Part shown: one piece after another, positions 1 to 6,622 of the stretch
How the letters are laid out: each line of letters begins with the position of its first letter
How positions within the stretch are numbered: position 1 is the stretch's first letter
Source of the DNA: Actinomycetes bacterium
Lineage (GTDB): Bacteria; Actinomycetota; Acidimicrobiia; Acidimicrobiales; Bog-793
Assembly (NCBI GenBank): GCA_021823365.1
Contig: JAKAOD010000173.1
Coordinates: forward strand, 1-6,622
Length of the DNA: 6,622 nucleotides
Direction of reading: 5' to 3'
Notes under the pieces: model-generated
Databases searched by the model: none
The model's input: only the letters and a program-made list of their open reading frames with translations
What the model was told of the DNA's origin: nothing
Program-made: the position numbers and the translations under genes

Positions 1-1016
1 CGCTGAGGGAGGTCCGCCGCGGGAAGGCGCAGGAGAGCGCCGCCTCGCTCCGCCCGGCTGCCACCGACGCAACGATCCGCGCGGGCGTCGAGCGGTGCGT
101 CTTCGTCGACGCCTCCCGCTCGACCGAGGACTACGTGACCGGTCGGTCCACCCCGGGCCGCCGGCTCGTCACCGACATCTTCTACCCGACCTTCGCCCGC
201 GCCCGAGCGGCTCGGCGAGCCGGGCCTGGCGCGCCGGCAGGAGCGCTCGCGGTGCCCGGCGCGGTCCAGGGGGCGACTCCCGCCTACGGGCGGGGCCCGT
301 TCCCCGCCGTCTTCTTCCTCGGCGGCTACGGGCTCGACCCGCCGAGGTACGCGAAGCTGCTCGAGCGCTGGGTCGCCTCGGGCCTGGTCGTCGTGGCGCC
401 GGAGCCGCCCGACGCCAGCGCCGCCGCCTATGCGGCGGTCCACGGCAGCTCGGCCGACGAGGCGGACATCCCGAACGAGCCCGGCGACATCACCTTCGTC
501 ACGCGCCGGGTGCTCGGCGACGTGGCGGCGACGGGGCACGGATGCCCGGTGCTGCGCGGCCTCATCGATCCGAACGAGCTCGGCCTCGCCGGCCAGTCCG
601 ACGGCGGGACGGCTGTCGGGATGCTCGCATTCGACCAGGGGGACGTGCCCGGCACCGCCACGAGCTACCGCTCGCTCGCGGGAGGGCTCGACTATCGGGC
701 CGTGGCGATCATGTCGGGCCAGGCGTGGGGCAACGACCCCTACGCGGCGAGCGCGTCGAGCCCGCCGCTGCTCGCCGTGCAGAGCGCCACCGACGAGTGC
801 AACCCGCCCCAGGAGTCCGTCGACCTCTACTCCGCGCTCGCCGAGCCCCGACGCTGGTTCCTCGCGATACGCCGGGCGGACCACCTCACGCCCTACGAGG
901 GTCAGGACGTCCCCGCCTTCGACGTCGTCGCGCGGGTGACGACGGCGTTCTTCGCCGCGGCCCTGGGTGGCCGGCCCGTCCAGCAGGCGCTCTCGGCGGT
1001 CGACGTGCCGGCATAG
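1..1016 (+). CDS. alpha/beta hydrolase, dienelactone hydrolase/PAF-acetylhydrolase-like, 5' partial
   Basis: The frame is open from the left edge (first full codon at base 3) to the TAG at 1014-1016, giving 337 visible residues. A GTG at 135 is the first conventional start codon in this frame. However, the codons before it read as protein of the same family (CVFVDASRSTEDYV, an N-terminal strand before LVTDIFYP), so the true start is probably outside the window. The fold is shown by the nucleophile elbow GQSDGG with Ser at visible residue 199 (bases 597-599), a candidate acid Asp264 in SATDEC, and His294 in RADHLTPYEG. The stretch FPAVFFLGGYG looks like the oxyanion-hole strand. Family members hydrolyse esters or lactones; the substrate here cannot be told. 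A signal peptide or lipoprotein signal, if present, would lie upstream. The gene ends 86 nt before the desulfurase and has no evident functional link to it. I am confident of the fold and of the catalytic Ser and His, less so of the subfamily. Confidence -1.
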   Translation, partial: LREVRRGKAQESAASLRPAATDATIRAGVERCVFVDASRSTEDYVTGRSTPGRRLVTDIFYPTFARARAARRAGPGAPAGALAVPGAVQGATPAYGRGPFPAVFFLGGYGLDPPRYAKLLERWVASGLVVVAPEPPDASAAAYAAVHGSSADEADIPNEPGDITFVTRRVLGDVAATGHGCPVLRGLIDPNELGLAGQSDGGTAVGMLAFDQGDVPGTATSYRSLAGGLDYRAVAIMSGQAWGNDPYAASASSPPLLAVQSATDECNPPQESVDLYSALAEPRRWFLAIRRADHLTPYEGQDVPAFDVVARVTTAFFAAALGGRPVQQALSAVDVPA

Positions 1017-1020
1017 GTCG

Positions 1021-1041
1021 GGGCGCTCGCCTCCGGCGCCC
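1021..1041 (+). terminator. weak GC hairpin after the hydrolase gene
   Basis: GGGCGC at 1021-1026 pairs perfectly with GCGCCC at 1036-1041 across a 9-nt loop, starting 4 nt after the hydrolase stop codon. No T-tract follows, so this is at best a weak or factor-assisted terminator. In DNA this GC-rich such a stem can also arise by chance. Confidence -1.
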
Positions 1042-1043
1042 AC

Positions 1044-1054
1044 CTGCCATCCTG
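1044..1054 (+). promoter_or_regulatory. promoter-like element CTGCCATCCTG
   Basis: This 11-mer fits CTGSCANNMTG, a pattern also found just before mnmA (2280-2290) and the kinase gene (5524-5534). Its core CATCCT resembles an actinobacterial -10 hexamer. A transcript starting about 7-8 nt downstream would begin at or near the GTG at 1062, which opens a short upstream ORF. I see no convincing -35 hexamer. The promoter role is inferred from position and recurrence only. Confidence -1.
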
Positions 1055-1061
1055 GATGGAC

Positions 1062-1103
1062 GTGAGCACCGCCGAGAAGGCCTCTGCCTGCTACAAGACC
1101 TGA
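1062..1103 (+). other. putative 13-codon upstream ORF overlapping the desulfurase start
   Basis: The frame GTG-AGC-ACC runs 13 codons (MSTAEKASACYKT) to a TGA at 1101-1103. That stop overlaps the desulfurase ATG as TGATG. An in-frame ATG at 1056 would add two residues. The GTG lies 7 nt after the promoter-like element, so it could be the first codon of a leaderless transcript. The desulfurase ATG has no Shine-Dalgarno sequence at useful spacing, so translation by reinitiation after this ORF would be one way to start it. The peptide contains one Cys codon followed by Tyr-Lys-Thr. It could be chance: a 13-codon ORF is common in GC-rich DNA. Confidence -1.
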
Positions 1104-2248
1104 TGGGCGCCTACCTCGACCACGCGGCGACGACGCCGATGCGCGCCGAGGCGATCGAGGCGATGCTGCCCTTCCTCGCGGAGAGCTTTGCCAATCCCTC
1201 GGGGGCGCACGCCGCCGCGAGGCGGGCGCGCCGCGCCCTCGACGCGGCGCGCGAGGAGCTCGCCGCGCTGCTCCGCTGCGCGCCCGCGGAGGTCGTGTTC
1301 ACCTCGGGAGGCACTGAGGCCGACAACCTGGCCGTTCTTGGGACAGTCGCCGGCCGGCCGGGGCCGGTCCTCGTGAGCGCCGTCGAGCACCGTGCGGTGC
1401 TCGCGCCCGCCCTCGCAGCCGGGGCCGAGCTCGTCGGCGTGAGCGGCGACGGCGTGGTCGAGCCAGAGGTGCTCGCCGCCGCGCTCGACGTCTCCGTGGC
1501 GAGGGGAGCGGCGCCGACGCTCGTGTCAGTGATGCTCGTCAACAGCGAGGTCGGCGTCGTCCAGCCCGTCGCGGAGCTCGCGGAGGTCGTCCGCGAGCAC
1601 GCCCCCGACGCGCTGTTCCACACCGACGCCGTCCAAGCCTTCACCTGGCTCGACGTCGCGGCGCTGACCGCCGGCTGCGACCTCGTCTCGCTCTCGGGCC
1701 ACAAGATCCAGGGCCCGAAGGGGATCGGCGCGCTCGTCGTCCGCGAGCGCGCCGCCAGGGTGCTGAGGCCGGTCCTCCACGGCGGCGGCCAGGAGCGCGA
1801 GCTCAGGCCCGGCACGCAGAACGTCGGCGCCGCCGCCGCCATGGCCGTCGCCGCCCGCCTCGCGGCGCTCGAGCGCGACGAGGTCGTCCACCGCGTCGCC
1901 GGCCTGCGGGACCGCCTCGCCGACGGCCTCGCCGCCTCCGTGGGGGCCCTCGAGCCCGCCCCTCGCCGGCTCCGGGTCGCCGGGAGCTGCCACCTTCGCT
2001 TCCCCGGCGTCGTCGGCGAGGAGCTGCTGCTCCTCGCCGACGCTGCTGCTGTCGCCGCCTCGACGGGCTCGGCGTGCGCGAGCGGGGCGCGCGAGCCGAG
2101 CCACGTGCTGCTCGCGATGGGGTGGGGCACGCGCGAGGCGCGTGAAGCGGTCCGCTTCTCGCTCGGCCCGACGACGACCGACGCGGAGGTGGATCTCGCC
2201 CTCGAGGTCGTCGCCGATGCCGTGACGAGGTTGCGCCGGGCGGCCTGA
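1103..2248 (+). CDS. iscS: cysteine desulfurase, class V aminotransferase fold, group I (IscS/NifS/YrvO-like)
   Basis: A PLP enzyme that converts L-cysteine to alanine, leaving a persulfide on its active-site cysteine for tRNA thiolation and Fe-S assembly. The 381 residues match the usual family length of about 380-400. In order: N-terminal YLDHAATTP; the PLP-phosphate loop TSGGTEADN; His96 in VEHRAVL, expected to stack on PLP; Asp175 and Gln178 in HTDAVQ; the Schiff-base Lys201 in SGHKIQGPKG; RPGTQN; and the catalytic Cys325 in TGSACASG followed by PSHVLLAMG, the long-loop type of group I. The ATG at 1103 is chosen because the conserved YLDHAATTP starts at residue 4. The open frame continues upstream but runs antisense to conserved codon choice in the hydrolase gene and is not coding. 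mnmA follows 47 nt downstream, which suggests direct sulfur hand-over as known for Bacillus YrvO-MnmA. The symbol follows actinobacterial usage; a role limited to tRNA thiolation is equally possible. No ribosome binding site is evident. Confidence -1.
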   Translation: MGAYLDHAATTPMRAEAIEAMLPFLAESFANPSGAHAAARRARRALDAAREELAALLRCAPAEVVFTSGGTEADNLAVLGTVAGRPGPVLVSAVEHRAVLAPALAAGAELVGVSGDGVVEPEVLAAALDVSVARGAAPTLVSVMLVNSEVGVVQPVAELAEVVREHAPDALFHTDAVQAFTWLDVAALTAGCDLVSLSGHKIQGPKGIGALVVRERAARVLRPVLHGGGQERELRPGTQNVGAAAAMAVAARLAALERDEVVHRVAGLRDRLADGLAASVGALEPAPRRLRVAGSCHLRFPGVVGEELLLLADAAAVAASTGSACASGAREPSHVLLAMGWGTREAREAVRFSLGPTTTDAEVDLALEVVADAVTRLRRAA

Positions 2249-2279
2249 GGCGACGGCGTCGGAGGGGGCGCGCAGCCCG

Positions 2280-2290
2280 CTGGCAGACTG
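2280..2290 (+). promoter_or_regulatory. promoter-like element CTGGCAGACTG before mnmA
   Basis: This is the second copy of the CTGSCANNMTG pattern. Its core CAGACT (2284-2289) ends 6 nt before the mnmA GTG at 2296, the spacing expected if the transcript starts on the start codon itself (leaderless). The absence of a Shine-Dalgarno sequence in the last 20 nt before the GTG agrees with that; a purine run GGAGGGGG at 2261-2268 is too far upstream. There is no clear -35. If real, mnmA and ligA could be transcribed independently of the desulfurase. Confidence -1.
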
Positions 2291-2295
2291 TCGCG

Positions 2296-5467
<3,172 letters not shown>

Positions 5468-5523
5468 CAGCAGCGCTCGTTCACCCACCAGCCACACAGG
5501 CAACTTCTTCAACGCCTGCAACT

Positions 5524-5534
5524 CTGGCAACATG
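5524..5534 (+). promoter_or_regulatory. promoter-like element CTGGCAACATG before the kinase gene
   Basis: This is the third copy of CTGSCANNMTG, inside the 88-bp ligA-kinase spacer, which is visibly less GC-rich than its surroundings, as promoters often are. The core CAACAT (5528-5533) would place transcription start near 5539-5540, about 16 nt before the kinase ATG at 5556. No good -35 is seen; TTCTTC at 5505-5510 has the right spacing but a poor match. The promoter role is inferred. Confidence -1.
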
Positions 5535-5547
5535 GTTGGTGACCATG
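5531..5547 (+). repeat. perfect inverted repeat CATGGT/ACCATG
   Basis: CATGGT at 5531-5536 and ACCATG at 5542-5547 are exact reverse complements around a 5-bp centre TGGTG. The 17-bp element overlaps the promoter-like motif on its left and touches the ribosome binding site on its right. It could be a repressor operator or, if transcription starts further upstream than proposed, a small RNA hairpin beside the ribosome binding site. Chance occurrence is possible at six bases per arm. Confidence -1.
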
Positions 5548-5559
5548 GAGCGGCGATGA
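5539..5559 (+). other. putative 6-codon upstream ORF overlapping the kinase start
   Basis: GTG-ACC-ATG-GAG-CGG-CGA-TGA encodes six residues (MTMERR), and its stop overlaps the kinase ATG as ATGA. The GTG lies 4 nt after the promoter-like element, so a transcript starting there could begin with this codon. The kinase has its own Shine-Dalgarno sequence, so such coupling is not needed. The main reason to list it is its likeness to the arrangement before the desulfurase. It is very short and may well be chance. Confidence -1.
5547..5550 (+). promoter_or_regulatory. ribosome binding site GGAG deciding the kinase start
   Basis: GGAG lies 5 nt before the ATG at 5556, the only well-spaced Shine-Dalgarno match before any gene here. 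It favours 5556 over the in-frame ATG at 5532, which would add eight residues (MVGDHGAA) and has no such site. Confidence -1.
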
Positions 5560-6622
5560 CGGCCATCACCGAGCAGCTCGGGCGCGTGCTCGCCGAGCGC
5601 TACCGGCTGGACGCCGGGATCGGCACGGGCACCTCGGCCCACGTCTACGAGGCGTTCGACCTGAGGCTCGAGCGACGCGTCGCCGTGAAGGTCCTGCACC
5701 CCGGGCTCTCAGGGGACGAGCGCTTCCTCCGGCGCCTCGAGGCCGAGGCGAGGGCGGTCGCCGCCCTGAGCCACCCGAACGTGCTCCAGCTCTACGACTG
5801 GGGCGAGGGGGACGACGGACCCTTCCTCGTCCTCGAGTACCTCGGCGGCGGGAGCCTCCAGGACCTGCTCGACGCCGGAGGGCTCCTCGACCCGGCGCAG
5901 GCCGCCGCCGTCGGGGCGCAGGCGGCTCGCGGTCTCGCCTATGCGCACCGGCGCGGCTTCGTCCACCGCGACGTGAAGCCTGCGAACCTGCTCCTCGACG
6001 AGGACGGCCATCTCCGCGTCGCGGACTTCGGCCTCGCCCGGGCGCTCTCGGAGGCGGCGTGGACCGAGCCGGTCGGCGCGCTCACGGGCACCGCCCGCTA
6101 CGCCTCGCCGGAGATCGCCGAGGGTCGGCCGCCCGACGACCGCTCCGACGTGTACTCGCTCGCCCTCGTCCTCTACGAGGCCGTCGTCGGTCGTGTCCCC
6201 TTCGCCGCCGACACGACGTACGCCACGTTGATGGCGCGTGTCGGCAGCCTGCTCCCGATGGCTCCCGAGCTCGGGCCGCTCGGACCGATCCTCGCCTCGG
6301 CGGCGATCCCCGAGCCCCTCGCCCGCCTCGCGGCGAGCGAGCTTGCCGACAGCCTCGAGCTCCTCGCCCACCAGCTCCCCACCCCCCGGCCCCTGCCGCC
6401 GCCCGGCCGCGACGGGGGACGCAGCGCCGCCGGCGGCTCGATCGGGCACGGCCGGCCCGCCGGGCACGGCGGGCGGGCCGATGGGGCTGGGCGCGGAGAC
6501 GCCGGACCTGATGGTGCCGGACGCCGCCGTGCCGGAATACGCGGTTCAGGGCCTTACGGCCCCGCGTCTCACGGCCCCGCATCCTGCGGCGCCGCATTCC
6601 GCGGCACCAGACCCGGTGGCCC
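5556..6622 (+). CDS. Hanks-type Ser/Thr protein kinase (PknB-like), 3' partial
   Basis: The frame runs from the ATG at 5556 to the right edge without a stop, 355 visible codons. The kinase domain fills about residues 14-275. It has the Gly-rich loop GIGTGTSAHVY (21-31), the ATP lysine Lys45 in VAVKVL, the helix-C Glu64, and a hinge at VLEYLGGGSL. It also has catalytic HRDVKPANLL with Asp139 and Asn144, the Mg-binding Asp157 in DFG, activation-loop Thr177 and Thr179 in TGTARYASPE, and Asp198 in RSDVYSL. All catalytic residues are present, so it should be an active kinase. The glycine loop is the variant GTGTSAHV rather than GxGGMGxV. After LPTPRPLPPPG comes a low-complexity linker with 18-bp and 15-bp repeats, probably leading to a transmembrane segment outside the window. 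From about 6480 the +1 frame fits the codon bias better, so a frame change between about 6382 and 6480 is suspected and the shown linker may be misread. Targets are unknown. It is probably transcribed separately from ligA. Confidence -1.
   Translation, partial: MTAITEQLGRVLAERYRLDAGIGTGTSAHVYEAFDLRLERRVAVKVLHPGLSGDERFLRRLEAEARAVAALSHPNVLQLYDWGEGDDGPFLVLEYLGGGSLQDLLDAGGLLDPAQAAAVGAQAARGLAYAHRRGFVHRDVKPANLLLDEDGHLRVADFGLARALSEAAWTEPVGALTGTARYASPEIAEGRPPDDRSDVYSLALVLYEAVVGRVPFAADTTYATLMARVGSLLPMAPELGPLGPILASAAIPEPLARLAASELADSLELLAHQLPTPRPLPPPGRDGGRSAAGGSIGHGRPAGHGGRADGAGRGDAGPDGAGRRRAGIRGSGPYGPASHGPASCGAAFRGTRPGG
6445..6480 (+). repeat. two tandem 18-bp units in the kinase linker
   Basis: GGCACGGCCGGCCCGCCG (6445-6462) is followed directly by GGCACGGCGGGCGGGCCG (6463-6480), with 15 of 18 positions identical. 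In the assembled kinase frame they read roughly GHGRPA then GHGGRA. In the +1 frame they read GTAGPP then GTAGGP. Either way this is a flexible linker made by local duplication. Confidence -1.
6490..6609 (+). repeat. eight degenerate 15-bp tandem units in the kinase linker
   Basis: The DNA has a 15-bp period. The clearest copies share ACGGCCCCGC at 6556-6565 and at 6571-6580, then GCGGCGCCGC at 6586-6595 and GCGGCACC at 6601-6608. Read in the +1 frame relative to the kinase start, the units end in Pro seven times of eight: GAETP, DLMVP, DAAVP, EYAVQ, GLTAP, RLTAP, HPAAP, HSAAP. Read in the kinase frame they give Gly-rich pentapeptides such as GPAS. The period may continue beyond the window. 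Confidence -1.

Noticed and set aside
95..1102. Long in-frame extension upstream of the desulfurase, suggesting an N-terminal fusion
   Set aside because: The extension reads the hydrolase gene in the wrong frame and gives Arg-rich sequence; the conserved desulfurase N-terminus begins at the ATG at 1103.
5468..5523. Intrinsic terminator after ligA
   Set aside because: I found no strong stem followed by a T-tract; only a short GCTG/CAGC pairing around the stop codon, too weak to call.
6059..6511. 150-codon plus-strand frame inside the kinase gene
   Set aside because: It is an Arg/Pro-rich out-of-frame reading of the kinase domain; the HRD, DFG and SPE motifs lie in the other frame.

Overview
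The window is very GC-rich, with coding frames that strongly prefer G or C at third codon positions. Together with the proteins seen, this points to a high-GC Actinomycetota chromosome. An Acidimicrobiia-like lineage is my best guess, from the style of the MnmA and protein kinase sequences; it is an inference without database support. All supported genes lie on the plus strand, and the large minus-strand open frames are shadows of high GC.

Layout: (1) 1-1016 is the 3' part of an alpha/beta hydrolase gene that enters from the left edge. (2) 1017-1102 is a spacer with a weak hairpin, a promoter-like element and a short upstream ORF that overlaps the next start. (3) 1103-2248 is a class V, group I cysteine desulfurase. 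(4) 2296-3360 is mnmA, the tRNA 2-thiouridylase. (5) 3371-5467 is ligA, the NAD+-dependent DNA ligase, complete with all domains. (6) 5468-5555 is an 88-bp spacer, visibly less GC-rich, with a promoter-like element, an inverted repeat and a good ribosome binding site. (7) 5556 to the right edge is a Ser/Thr protein kinase with a complete catalytic domain, followed by a repetitive Pro/Ala/Gly-rich linker that runs off the window.

The central three genes are a housekeeping block. The cysteine desulfurase supplies persulfide sulfur, MnmA uses it to make 2-thiouridine at the tRNA wobble base, and ligA seals DNA nicks; ligA starts 10 nt after mnmA ends. A desulfurase-mnmA-ligA neighbourhood is known from other actinobacteria. 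The kinase appears to be a separate transcription unit.

I do not see a new defence, mobile or biosynthetic system. The observations most worth a second look are these. First, codon usage and a proline-every-five-residues pattern suggest that the kinase gene changes reading frame in its linker, either by an assembly indel or a real frameshift. Second, an 11-bp element CTGSCANNMTG occurs just upstream of three starts and may be the -10 region of leaderless promoters. Third, short upstream ORFs overlap the start codons of the desulfurase and the kinase.
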